Source: DASPNM01 sp035626515
GTDB taxonomy: Bacteria > Bacteroidota > Bacteroidia > Chitinophagales > Chitinophagaceae
Direction: 5' to 3'
Assembly (NCBI GenBank): GCA_035626515.1
Contig: DASPNM010000020.1
Coordinates: 1 to 64,000 of the forward strand
Length of the DNA: 64,000 nucleotides
The notes under the pieces were generated by a model, which saw only the letters and a program-made list of their open reading frames with translations, made no database searches and had not been told where the DNA came from. The position numbers and the translations under genes are program-made. This document shows positions 41,309 to 49,251 of the stretch, one piece after another (positions within the stretch are counted from its first letter, which is position 1; each line of letters opens with the position of its first letter).

Positions 41309-41656
41309 GAGATTTTGAAGTTAACTATTTTCCTCAAAAAAACCTCCACTGAGGGTTTAGAGTTTTGAGGTTCAGTATGCTCGTGAGAAAAAGTGTCAGT
41401 TCGAGCGTCCTGCTGAGCGTTGCTTACTGATTACTGCTTACTCCTTACTCCTTACTCATCACTCATCATTCATCACTCATCGCATCGGCTTGCCCCCGCG
41501 TCATACATCACTTAAAATAAATGCGGTCAGGTCAGGAAATTACCTTATCTTAACTAGGTACTCAAAAAAGAACATCCCTTCTCCGATTCAAATCTTCGGA
41601 ACTAAAGGCCGACCTCATCAGATTCAGGGCTGCATTTTTTCACCAAACAATTTACC
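41309..41656. other. Intergenic region with dispersed repeats
   Basis: No convincing gene. It holds a GGGTTTAGAGTTTTGAGG word at 41353-41370 (similar at 55358), the reverse-oriented TGATGAGTAA family at 41421-41482, and an AT-rich upstream region of the small gene at 41657. Confidence 0.5.
41421..41482. repeat. TGATGAGTAA-type dispersed repeat, reverse orientation
   Basis: Words TTACTCATCACTCATCATTC and TGCTTACTGATTACT. The same words occur at 47571-47620, so these two copies are closest to each other. Confidence 0.6.
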
Positions 41657-41872
41657 ATGCTGCCCAAATCACAAAATGTCTTTACCGACATCACCCCCGA
41701 GTATCTTGCTAATTTGTCAATGTCGGATTTATGCGATATGCTGAGTGTCAGGACGAGAGACCTTATTCAGGAAATGGCACAGCGAAATCCTGATCGCACA
41801 CGGCTCGGCACCCTGCGCTCCGAAGTGGAAAGAATCCAGAAAGCTTACGAGGAACGACGTGAAAGACAATAG
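41657..41872 (+). CDS. Small hypothetical protein (71 aa)
   Basis: A soluble, helical protein: PEYLANLSMSDLCDMLSV, RTRDLIQEMAQR, RSEVERIQKAYEERRER. The composition suggests a small coiled-coil or helical-bundle protein. No family recognised. The ATG choice is supported by an AT-rich upstream region, but there is no clear promoter box. Confidence 0.5.
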   Translation: MLPKSQNVFTDITPEYLANLSMSDLCDMLSVRTRDLIQEMAQRNPDRTRLGTLRSEVERIQKAYEERRERQ

Positions 41873-41962
41873 TCTCCCTTACGGTTTAGCGTTTGTTTAA
41901 AGTGTAGGCGGTCTCAATGCCTCAATAACATTGGCTATACAGTAGACCATCAGAACATATTA

Positions 41963-43186
41963 TCAGGAGCGCCTACCGACTACCGACTCTTTAACAAGTT
42001 CCGCCGCTTCGCTCAATAAGATAGCCGACTGTACCTTGAGGCCGCTTTCGTCAATGAGCTTTTTCGCTTCTTCGGCATTTGTACCTTGCAGGCGCACGAT
42101 GATGGGAATGTTGATGTTTCCCAGGTTTCGGTAGGCATCAATGACGCCCTGCGCCACACGGTCACACCGCACGATGCCGCCAAAAATATTGATGAGGATT
42201 GCCTTTACGTTCGGGTCTTTCAAAATTATCTTGAACCCCGCTTCTACAGTTTGTGCGTTCGCCGTGCCTCCGACATCCAGGAAATTTGCGGGTTCGCCGC
42301 CACTCAGCTTGATCATGTCCATCGTAGCCATTGCGAGGCCTGCGCCATTCACCATGCAGCCCACATTCCCGTCCAGCTTCACAAAATTCAAATTGTATTT
42401 CCCGGCTTCCACTTCGGTAGGATCTTCTTCACTGAAATCGCGCAGCGCGTTCAGGTCCTGGTGACGCAGCAGCGCATTGTCGTCGAGGTTCATTTTGCAA
42501 TCGACGGCCACAATCTTGTCGTCCGCAGCTTTGAAAAGCGGGTTAATCTCCAGCATCGCGCAATCCAGCGCCACGTAGGCGTTGTAAAGATTGGTTACAA
42601 AGCTCACACAGTTTTTGAACGCCTGTCCGGACAGCCCCAGGTTGAAAGCAATCTTGCGCGCCTGGAAGGGGAGCAGTCCCCCGGCGGGGTGCACCCATTC
42701 GCGGAAGATCTTTTCTGGAGTCTGGTGGGCCACCTCTTCGATGTTCATCCCGCCTTCGGTGCTGTACATGATCACGTTTTGCCCCCGGCTCCGGTCAAGC
42801 AGTATGGAGAGATAAAACTCTTTACGTTCCGAATGTCCTTCATAGTACATGTCCTGGGCCACCAGCACTTTGTGCACCAGTTTGCCTGCCGGCCCGGTCT
42901 GCAGCGTGACCAGCGTACCGCCGAGGATTTTTTGAGCGACCTCCATTACCTCTTCCATGTTTTTCCCCACCTTCACGCCGTTCATGCCCGTCTCGCGGAT
43001 TTTTCCCTTTCCGCGCCCCCCTGCGTGGATCTGCGCCTTCACCACAGCGAAACTGCTTCCAAACTGGTTCTTGATCTGCCGGTAAGCTTCTTCCACTTCA
43101 TGCACCGTACTGCAGGCCACCCCTTCCTGAACCGGAACATTGTGTTTTTTCAAGAGTTCTTTTGCCTGGTATTCATGCAGGTTCAT
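41963..43186 (-). CDS. sucC: Succinyl-CoA synthetase beta subunit (ADP/GDP-forming)
   Basis: TCA-cycle enzyme with an N-terminal ATP-grasp domain and C-terminal ligase domain; 407 residues. Motifs: MNLHEYQAKELLKKHNVP, VKAQIHAGGRGKGK, NPLFKA, DCKMNLDDNAL, FVKLDGNVGCMVNGAGLAMATMD in parts, and INIFGGIVRCD. The true start is the ATG at 43186; a longer open frame runs back over the opposite gene and is spurious. The last residues (ESVVGRRS) are encoded by a CTACCGACTACCGACT repeat. The partner sucD is not in the window. Confidence 0.95.
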   Translation of the reverse strand: MNLHEYQAKELLKKHNVPVQEGVACSTVHEVEEAYRQIKNQFGSSFAVVKAQIHAGGRGKGKIRETGMNGVKVGKNMEEVMEVAQKILGGTLVTLQTGPAGKLVHKVLVAQDMYYEGHSERKEFYLSILLDRSRGQNVIMYSTEGGMNIEEVAHQTPEKIFREWVHPAGGLLPFQARKIAFNLGLSGQAFKNCVSFVTNLYNAYVALDCAMLEINPLFKAADDKIVAVDCKMNLDDNALLRHQDLNALRDFSEEDPTEVEAGKYNLNFVKLDGNVGCMVNGAGLAMATMDMIKLSGGEPANFLDVGGTANAQTVEAGFKIILKDPNVKAILINIFGGIVRCDRVAQGVIDAYRNLGNINIPIIVRLQGTNAEEAKKLIDESGLKVQSAILLSEAAELVKESVVGRRS

Positions 43187-43246
43187 CCGTGAAAATTTCC
43201 GCGAAGATAATCCTGTTGAGAGATACTGAATCGGCTTCCGATTGTC

Positions 43247-43254
43247 TATCTTTC
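43247..43254 (+). promoter_or_regulatory. -7 promoter box (TATCTTTC)
   Basis: One mismatch to TAnnTTTG, 4 nt before the ATG at 43259. A TATCTTCG on the opposite strand at 43202-43209 may serve sucC. Confidence 0.4.
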
Positions 43255-43258
43255 TCGA

Positions 43259-44059
43259 ATGAGATGGGCTTGCATTTTCCTCGCCGGTCTTTACTCCTGT
43301 GCCACCGCGAAGCAGCCTGAGTGGCCATCCAGAACTTCCTCGCTTACCGGGGAAGAATTTTACAGGAGCGCCGCGGCGATGAACATCCGGCAAAGAGATT
43401 CCTTTGCACTTCAGGAAATACGGGCGGGGAATATCCCTTCGTTGCTGAAACAACTCGAGCCTGTTTCTGTCAGGATCACTGACAGCCTGCGCGGGAAAAC
43501 AATCCGTGCCACTTTTTTTGTAACACCCGATTATGTTTCTATCGGGACCGATGATAACTGGGCGCGTATTCCCCTGACCGCTTCGGCGGCGCAACTTGTG
43601 GCCGACAAATTGAATTGCTTTTTGCCGACCCGGAGAATGGTCGAAGCGATCTACCGCGTTGCGAGCGTCAAACTCGAGCCTGTGCCCCTTTTTGCACACC
43701 GCGACAGCACTCCTGTCATGTGGCACCACCACCTGATCATTGAAGGCCAGCGAAAAGGCAGGCGCGGCCTGATCGCAGGAATAAAGAAGGACGTTGTGCT
43801 CAGCGGGCGACTCAGACAGGCAGGAAAACGGGTGGCCATCTTTGGCTGGCACCGAAACGATGGTAAGCCCATTCAGCCGCTTTATACCGGACATGGAGAC
43901 TGGTACGTGGATTACAGCCATGGCATTCGACTGGTGTACACCCAGCTGAAGGTGGATGGCAAATGGATGCATTACACGGAAGTGCTCAAAGACCCCGCAC
44001 TTCGGGGGCTGCTTTGTGACGAAGATGTCTGCGATTTTTACCGGTACCCGACAGACTGA
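43259..44059 (+). CDS. Conserved protein of unknown function, probable lipoprotein (266 aa)
   Basis: Signal sequence with possible lipobox (GLYSCA), then a conserved globular domain. Its strongest words are VTPDYVSIGTDDNWARIPL, ADKLNCFLPTRRMVEAIY, GIKKDVVLSGRL, KRVAIFGWHRNDGKPIQPL and DYSHGIRLVYT. I recall homologues with these words across several phyla, always as uncharacterised proteins. The many conserved His, Asp and Tyr residues suggest an enzyme, perhaps hydrolytic; this is inference. Divergent from sucC. Confidence 0.7.
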   Translation: MRWACIFLAGLYSCATAKQPEWPSRTSSLTGEEFYRSAAAMNIRQRDSFALQEIRAGNIPSLLKQLEPVSVRITDSLRGKTIRATFFVTPDYVSIGTDDNWARIPLTASAAQLVADKLNCFLPTRRMVEAIYRVASVKLEPVPLFAHRDSTPVMWHHHLIIEGQRKGRRGLIAGIKKDVVLSGRLRQAGKRVAIFGWHRNDGKPIQPLYTGHGDWYVDYSHGIRLVYTQLKVDGKWMHYTEVLKDPALRGLLCDEDVCDFYRYPTD

Positions 44060-44099
44060 AAAGCGGCGATTACAAACCCTCCGAATCAATGATTCCTTT

Positions 44100-44107
44100 T
44101 ATCTTTG
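44100..44107 (+). promoter_or_regulatory. -7 promoter box (TATCTTTG)
   Basis: Exact TAnnTTTG match, 21 nt before the ATG of the purine nucleoside phosphorylase gene. Confidence 0.55.
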
Positions 44108-44128
44108 CCGACTGCCCTTTTATTTATT

Positions 44129-44965
44129 ATGGCGAAACACACGGCGAAAAAACAGATGAAGGACCTGGAGGAAACCGCGAAATTCCTCCGGAAGCAATAC
44201 AAACGGATACCCCAAATCGGCATTGTTCTCGGAAGCGGCCTTGGAAAATTTACCGGGGAAATCGAAGTGGAAAAGGAAGTGCCCTACGGGGATATTCCCC
44301 ATTTTCCCGTCTCGACCGTGGAAGGTCACAGCGGCCGGCTGATCTTCGGGAAGCTCGGAGGCAAAACCGTAGTGGCTATGGCGGGGCGCTTTCATTATTA
44401 TGAAGGCTACCGTCCGCAAGATGTAGTTTTCCCCATTCGGGTGATGAAGCTCCTCGGCGTGCAGACGCTGCTCTTGTCGAATGCTGCGGGAGGAGTGAAT
44501 CCCGATTTCCAGGTCGGCGATATCATGATCATCACCGATCACATCAGCTTTTTTACACTTAACCCGCTCGTCGGCGAAAACATCAGGCAATTCGGCCCGC
44601 GCTTTCCCGATATGAGCGAACCTTACAAAAAAGAGCTCATTGTGAAGGCAAAACAGATCGCCGCGGAAAATGAGATTGACGTGAAAGAAGGCGTATATGT
44701 CGCGGTTACGGGGCCCACCTTTGAGACGCACGCCGAATACCGGATGATCAACGTCATCGGCGGGGATGTGGTCGGCATGAGCACTGTTCAGGAAAGTATT
44801 GTCGCCAATCACATGGGCATGGATGTTTTTGCCGTAAGCGTTGTCACCGACATCGGGATTCGCGAAACCGACAACAAGATCACTCACGAAGAAGTGCTGG
44901 AGGCTGCGAACCGTGCTGAGCCGAAGCTGTCTCTTCTCTTCCGGCAACTTGTGACATCGCTCTGA
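44129..44965 (+). CDS. Purine nucleoside phosphorylase (PNP class, trimeric type)
   Basis: Phosphorolysis of purine nucleosides in salvage. A 278-residue protein with IGIVLGSGLGKFTGEIE, PHFPVSTVEGHSGRL, GRFHYYEGYRP, LLLSNAAGGVNP, GDIMIITDHISF, VAVTGPTFETHAEYRM and VGMSTVQESIVANHMGMDV. It follows the trimeric (mammalian-like) PNP pattern. ATG 44129 was preferred to an upstream TTG at 44105 located in the promoter box. Confidence 0.94.
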   Translation: MAKHTAKKQMKDLEETAKFLRKQYKRIPQIGIVLGSGLGKFTGEIEVEKEVPYGDIPHFPVSTVEGHSGRLIFGKLGGKTVVAMAGRFHYYEGYRPQDVVFPIRVMKLLGVQTLLLSNAAGGVNPDFQVGDIMIITDHISFFTLNPLVGENIRQFGPRFPDMSEPYKKELIVKAKQIAAENEIDVKEGVYVAVTGPTFETHAEYRMINVIGGDVVGMSTVQESIVANHMGMDVFAVSVVTDIGIRETDNKITHEEVLEAANRAEPKLSLLFRQLVTSL

Positions 44966-45036
44966 ACGCTCATCGTACTTTTGCTGCAGCAATTATTCAC
45001 TGAACCCCGCTCGCACTGGTAAAACATCGAACATAT

Positions 45037-47058
45037 TTGGGAATCGTTTTGCTGTTTCTGTCCGTGCAGTCACTCGGGCAGGAAAAAGTGGTCCGTGATA
45101 TAGGCGGCAGGATCCAGCAGATCGGCGGATCACGCCTTGGGAATACGGGTCAGCTGGACAGCCTCCGGCGGCGCGACCATTCGGAAGACTCCATCACCAT
45201 CAGTTTCCGCTACCTGGATTCTGCCCGCAGCTACCGGATCGACAGCTCGGTGAGTGATTTCACGCGCGTGTATCCCGTTCCGGCCACATACATTCACCTC
45301 GGCAATACCGGGAATGCTGCACGTTCAATCATTTTCGCACCGGAATTCAATATTGGATGGGATCCCGGCTTTCACGCTTTTGACGTTTATAAATGGAAAG
45401 TGGAAACCGCCCAGTTTTTCCAGACCACGCGCCCCTATTCCCAACTGAGCTACCTGCTCGGGAGCCGCGTAGAGCAGATCATCGGGGTCATGCACACTCA
45501 AAACATCACGTCGGGATGGAATGTGATGGCGCGATACAGGCTGATAAATTCCCCGGGGTTCTTCAAAAACCAGCGCACAAATCACAATAATTACCTGCTC
45601 ACCTCGCGTTTTCAGTCGCGCAACCTCCGCTATCAGAATTTCCTGATCCTGCTGCGTAATAAACTGCAGTCGGCCGAGAACGGAGGGATCGTGGATACGA
45701 TCAATTACCTGAAGCATCCGAACCCTGCCTACGTGGATCGGTTCAATATCCCGACCAAGCTCGGTGGCGACGAGGCCTTTTCCACAAATTTTTTCAGCAA
45801 CCGGTTCAACACCGGTAACGAATATGATGAGTTCACAGCATTGTTGCGACAGCAATACGACGTTGGGAGGCAAGATTCGATCGTAACGGATTCCACCGTA
45901 GTCCCCCTGTTTTTCCCGAGAATCCGGTTCGAGCACAGCATTCGATATGAAACGCGCAGCTTTCATTATTTCGACAGGCCTTTCAGCGGCTATGTACCGG
46001 ATTCCGCTTACTATGCCCGCAACTACGGGATTAATCTTGCAGGCGATTCAGTGGACTTCCGGGAGCGCTGGCGCAATGTGGAAAATGATTTTGCGATTTA
46101 CCAGTTTCCCGACGCGCGGAACCTGCACCAGTTCATCCGGGCGGGGATGACCCTTCAAAATCTGCAGGGGGAGTTCACTTCCTCGCGTCATTCGTTTCAT
46201 AATTTTTCTGCGCATGGAGAATACCGCAACCGCACGCGCAACGGAAAATGGGACCTGGTGGCGGCGGGCCGCATTTATTTCAGCGGGCTCAATGGCGGCG
46301 ACTATCGCGCATTCTTCAGTCTTGAGCGGCTCATCGGGGCGCGGCTGGGCTTCCTCCAGCTGGGGTTTGAAAATGCGAACCGCAGCCCGTACTTCATGTT
46401 CGACAGCCGCAGCAGCTTTTACCTGCTTCCATTTTCCCGCAGCTTCAGCCGGGAGAACAATACTCAGCTTTTTGCGTCTTACTACCTTCCGTCCGTCCGG
46501 CTGCGGCTGAGCGTGCATTATTACCTGATGAATAAATACACCTACGTGCGGCGGTTCCTCGAGCTGCAGCAGGAAGGCGGTTTGTTCAACGTGCTGGTGG
46601 CTGCCGGCGAAAAATCTTTCCGCCTCGGCAAGAGCTGGATCGCACACGCGCATCTTATCATGCAGCGGCGGATCGGAGACGTTGAGCTGAATCTGCCCCT
46701 GCTTTTTGCGCGGGCCAGAATTGGCTACGAAGGAAACCTCGGTTTTCGAAATCTTGACATCGCTTTCGGCAGCGAACTGCGCTACCGCTCGCCCTACCGT
46801 GCAGACAATTATTCCCCGGTGCTGGGACAGTTTTTTTACCAGGACAGCATCGTTATCCGGAATTCCCTTCCCGATATTTCAGCATACGTGCACTTCCGAA
46901 TCCGCTCGTTACGAGCTTACCTCCGTGCGGAAAACCTGAACACCGCCGAAAGCCGGCCCACGGGTTTTGCCTTTACGAACAACAACCTTGTCGCCCCTGG
47001 CTATGCCTACCCCGGCCTTCAGTTCCGGATCGGTGTGTACTGGAATTTTGTTAATTGA
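45037..47058 (+). CDS. Putative outer-membrane porin
   Basis: A secreted protein of about 673 residues with many alternating aromatic beta strands, ending in an aromatic-rich strand (RIGVYWNFVN) as outer-membrane barrels do. Typical Bacteroidota putative-porin words include FRYLDSARSYRIDSS, YPVPATYIHLGNTG and NIGWDPGFHAFDVY. The start is unusual: no ATG is available. TTG at 45037 gives a signal peptide without positive charge, and CTG at 45016 would add VKHRTY and a proper basic n-region. Substrate unknown. Confidence 0.75.
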   Translation: MGIVLLFLSVQSLGQEKVVRDIGGRIQQIGGSRLGNTGQLDSLRRRDHSEDSITISFRYLDSARSYRIDSSVSDFTRVYPVPATYIHLGNTGNAARSIIFAPEFNIGWDPGFHAFDVYKWKVETAQFFQTTRPYSQLSYLLGSRVEQIIGVMHTQNITSGWNVMARYRLINSPGFFKNQRTNHNNYLLTSRFQSRNLRYQNFLILLRNKLQSAENGGIVDTINYLKHPNPAYVDRFNIPTKLGGDEAFSTNFFSNRFNTGNEYDEFTALLRQQYDVGRQDSIVTDSTVVPLFFPRIRFEHSIRYETRSFHYFDRPFSGYVPDSAYYARNYGINLAGDSVDFRERWRNVENDFAIYQFPDARNLHQFIRAGMTLQNLQGEFTSSRHSFHNFSAHGEYRNRTRNGKWDLVAAGRIYFSGLNGGDYRAFFSLERLIGARLGFLQLGFENANRSPYFMFDSRSSFYLLPFSRSFSRENNTQLFASYYLPSVRLRLSVHYYLMNKYTYVRRFLELQQEGGLFNVLVAAGEKSFRLGKSWIAHAHLIMQRRIGDVELNLPLLFARARIGYEGNLGFRNLDIAFGSELRYRSPYRADNYSPVLGQFFYQDSIVIRNSLPDISAYVHFRIRSLRAYLRAENLNTAESRPTGFAFTNNNLVAPGYAYPGLQFRIGVYWNFVN

Positions 47059-47121
47059 ATGTAAATAATTGCCGTTTGTCAATTCCCCGCCCAAAAATGG
47101 GGGGAAATTGAAATTTGAAAT

Positions 47122-47129
47122 TATCTTTG
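47122..47129 (+). promoter_or_regulatory. -7 promoter box (TATCTTTG) of the metal island
   Basis: Exact TAnnTTTG match, 7 nt before the ATG at 47137. It is the only clear promoter box found at the head of the 47137-55352 gene block. Confidence 0.55.
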
Positions 47130-47136
47130 CTAAGAC

Positions 47137-47520
47137 ATGAGAAAGGTCCTTGCCTCGATCACCCTGGTATGCTACCTCGCGCTCAGCTGCGGCGTGGTGA
47201 TCAATTTTCATTATTGCATGGACAGGCTCGCTTCCACGCAGATCTACGGCTCGGAGTCGAAGGTTTGCGGAAAATGTGGCATGCACAAGGATCCCAACGG
47301 ATGCTGCCAGGACGAAACCAAAGTAGTGCGCATCAGTGATGAGCAACAGCCCTCTGTGGTTTCGACCGATCCCGCTCCGCGGCTGGTGAAGGAGATCACC
47401 CTCGATTTTGCCAGTTCAGCGATTCTTTCACCAGGGAGCGAACGGGAATGGCAGAATCATTCTCCGCCCTTACTGGCAGATCAGCCGATCTATCTTCAAA
47501 ACCGCGTCTTTCGAATCTGA
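47137..47520 (+). CDS. HYC_CC_PP family protein
   Basis: A 127-residue protein with an N-terminal membrane segment or uncleaved signal (residues 4-23). The HYC motif is at residues 25-27 (NFHYCMD). A Cys cluster CGKCGMHKDPNGCCQDE and a C-terminal SPPL give the family its name. Members accompany heavy-metal genes in Bacteroidota, and the Cys pattern suggests metal or redox binding. First gene of the metal island; function unproven. Confidence 0.85.
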   Translation: MRKVLASITLVCYLALSCGVVINFHYCMDRLASTQIYGSESKVCGKCGMHKDPNGCCQDETKVVRISDEQQPSVVSTDPAPRLVKEITLDFASSAILSPGSEREWQNHSPPLLADQPIYLQNRVFRI

Positions 47521-47570
47521 TTCGGTCCCCGAGACCAGGCCGGGCAGCATTGCCGTGCCCGCCGTCTCAC

Positions 47571-47620
47571 TGCTTACTGATTACTCATCACTCATCATTC
47601 ATTACTCATAACTCATCAAC
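47571..47620. repeat. TGATGAGTAA-type dispersed repeat, reverse orientation
   Basis: Run of ACTCATCA/TTACTCATCACTCATC words directly before the ATG at 47621, filling the space where a ribosome site would lie. Closest to the copy at 41421-41482. Confidence 0.6.
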
Positions 47621-48151
47621 ATGAAAACTCTTAAGATATCTCTCGCCTTCCTCTTCCTGGGAATCGCCAACCTGGCTCTTGCCCAGTCGAAGGAGGAAAG
47701 TTTCAAAGTTGCCGGCAACTGCGGCATGTGCAAAACCAAGATTGAAAAAGCCGCTAAGTCCGCCGGTGCCAGCTATGCGCTCTGGAATAAGGACACAAAA
47801 GTGCTGACGGTTCGTTACGACAACAGCAGCACAAATGCGGCGAAGATCCAGGAAAAGATTGCAGAAGTTGGTTATGATAACGCGGGCGCGCGCGCAACAA
47901 ATGCGGCTTATGACAAGCTGCACGGTTGCTGCAAATACGATCGCGACGCGCTTGCGACCGCTGCTGCCGCGGATTGTTGCGTCGAAGGCAAGTGCGACAT
48001 CCCTGCCTGCCAGGAAGCAGGTTGCTGCAAGGACGGCAAATGCGACATGAGCCTGTGCAAAGAAAAAGGCGCGGCTTCCAGCGACAGCTGTTGCGGCAAG
48101 GATGGAAAAAAGAACGGAAAGAAGGCTTCGTGCTGCAAGAAGTCTGAATAA
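47621..48151 (+). CDS. Secreted HMA-domain protein with cysteine-rich tail
   Basis: A 176-residue exported protein. Signal peptide at residues 1-22 (ALAQ), an HMA heavy-metal-binding domain with CGMC in AGNCGMCKTKIEKAA, then from about residue 100 a tail holding 14 cysteines in repeats like CCVEGKCD, CCKDGKCD, SCCGKDGKK and ASCCKK. The tail looks like a metallothionein-like sponge. A periplasmic copper or thiophilic-metal buffer is the likely role (inference from HMA and CopB neighbours). The next gene follows after 12 bp. Confidence 0.8.
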   Translation: MKTLKISLAFLFLGIANLALAQSKEESFKVAGNCGMCKTKIEKAAKSAGASYALWNKDTKVLTVRYDNSSTNAAKIQEKIAEVGYDNAGARATNAAYDKLHGCCKYDRDALATAAAADCCVEGKCDIPACQEAGCCKDGKCDMSLCKEKGAASSDSCCGKDGKKNGKKASCCKKSE

Positions 48152-48163
48152 CCATTAAAATCT

Positions 48164-48715
48164 GTGATCATGAAAAAGCTGTTGACGATCCTCCTGTTCA
48201 GCGGCCTGACGCTTGCTGCCTCCGCTCAGTTCACCCGCGCGCGGCTGCAAGCTACCGGGCTCACCTGCGCAATGTGCAGCAACGCTGTGAACAAGGCCCT
48301 GCAGGAGCTTCCGTTTGTCGAAAAGGTGTACTCGGATATCAGGAATTCGGCCTTCGACATCCGGTTCCGCAAAGACGTGGAAATGGATATTGACGCTCTC
48401 AAGCTCGCGGTGGAGGACGCTGGTTTTTCGGTAGGCTCCCTGGCGCTGACCGGGAATTTCACCGATCTGAAGATTGGCCAGGATGCGCATGTGAAGTTTG
48501 GAAAAGACAATTTCCATTTTGTAAACGTTACCGACCAGGTGCTCGAAGGGGAAAAAACGATCCAGGTGGTAGACCAGGGTTTTCTCACTCCGAAAGAACA
48601 GAAAAAATACAGCTCCGCCACGGCGATGAGCTGTTATAAGGATGGGAAAGCTGCTGAGTGCTGCGAAAAGGAGGGCGTGCCCCGAGATACCCGGATTTAT
48701 CACGTTACGATTTAA
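48164..48715 (+). CDS. Secreted HMA-domain protein
   Basis: A 183-residue exported protein with signal peptide (residues 1-22, ASAQ), an HMA domain with CAMC in TGLTCAMCSNAVNKAL, and a second domain of unknown type (KFGKDNFHFVNVTDQVLEG) with late cysteines (AMSCYKDGKAAECCEKE). It probably binds copper in the periplasm, next to the Cys-tailed HMA protein. No membrane anchor seen. Confidence 0.78.
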   Translation: MIMKKLLTILLFSGLTLAASAQFTRARLQATGLTCAMCSNAVNKALQELPFVEKVYSDIRNSAFDIRFRKDVEMDIDALKLAVEDAGFSVGSLALTGNFTDLKIGQDAHVKFGKDNFHFVNVTDQVLEGEKTIQVVDQGFLTPKEQKKYSSATAMSCYKDGKAAECCEKEGVPRDTRIYHVTI

Positions 48716-48721
48716 AAACAG

Positions 48722-48745
48722 GCTTCTCCCCGCAAGGGGAGAAGC
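48722..48745 (+). promoter_or_regulatory. Perfect 10-bp hairpin with GCAA tetraloop inside operon
   Basis: GCTTCTCCCC - GCAA - GGGGAGAAGC between the second HMA gene and the TlpA gene, 7 bp after the stop. A GNRA-type loop on a very stable stem without a long T run suggests a partial terminator or an mRNA processing/stability element. Confidence 0.6.
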
Positions 48746-48759
48746 TCTTATTAAACCCC

Positions 48760-49251
48760 ATGCAGTTCGTCCGGCGTTTTTTGATATGCGGTCTGCTCAC
48801 AGTGATCGCCATGGCGGCGCAGGCCCAGGCCAGCGGGGATTACATGGCCCGTGAGATCGCGCTTCCTTCGATGAACGGCGACACGTTGCGGCTCTCTTCT
48901 CTGCGCGGGAAAGTGGTCCTGCTGGATTTCTGGGCATCCTGGTGCGGTCCGTGCCGGCTGGCGAACCGCCGCATGACCAAATTGTATCCGAAATACCGCG
49001 AAAAGGGATTCGAGATTTTTGCGGTTTCACTCGACGACGATCCGTCGGAGTGGAGAAAAGCCATTGCGAAAGACAAAATCACCTGGCCCCAGGTGATTGA
49101 CCCGCGCGGATGGGAAGCCCAAACCGCCCTGGAATGGAATATTGTGGCGTTGCCGACTTCTTACGTGATCGACAAAGACGGAAAGCTGATCGCCATGGAC
49201 CTCGAAGGAAAGGAACTTGAAAAGCTCCTGAAAGAGCTGCTGGAGGAATGA
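48760..49251 (+). CDS. Secreted TlpA-family thioredoxin
   Basis: A 163-residue periplasmic thioredoxin. Signal peptide at residues 1-22 (AQAQA), active site in FWASWCGPCRLANRR, cis-Pro region ALPTSYVIDKDG. The internal ATG at 48760 was chosen because the upstream frame reads through the hairpin and has no signal sequence. In this setting it may keep metal-binding cysteines of the neighbouring HMA proteins reduced (inference). It overlaps the next gene by 4 bp. Confidence 0.85.
   Translation: MQFVRRFLICGLLTVIAMAAQAQASGDYMAREIALPSMNGDTLRLSSLRGKVVLLDFWASWCGPCRLANRRMTKLYPKYREKGFEIFAVSLDDDPSEWRKAIAKDKITWPQVIDPRGWEAQTALEWNIVALPTSYVIDKDGKLIAMDLEGKELEKLLKELLEE

Noticed and set aside
42086..43192. 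368-aa plus-strand frame inside sucC
   Set aside because: Antisense shadow of sucC with no domain-like pattern.
43187..44089. Upstream extension of the sucC frame giving a 708-aa protein
   Set aside because: It is antisense to the conserved gene at 43259 and adds no family sequence; SucC begins at the ATG at 43186.
44105..44128. TTG start for purine nucleoside phosphorylase
   Set aside because: Overlaps the TATCTTTG box and adds residues not typical of the family.
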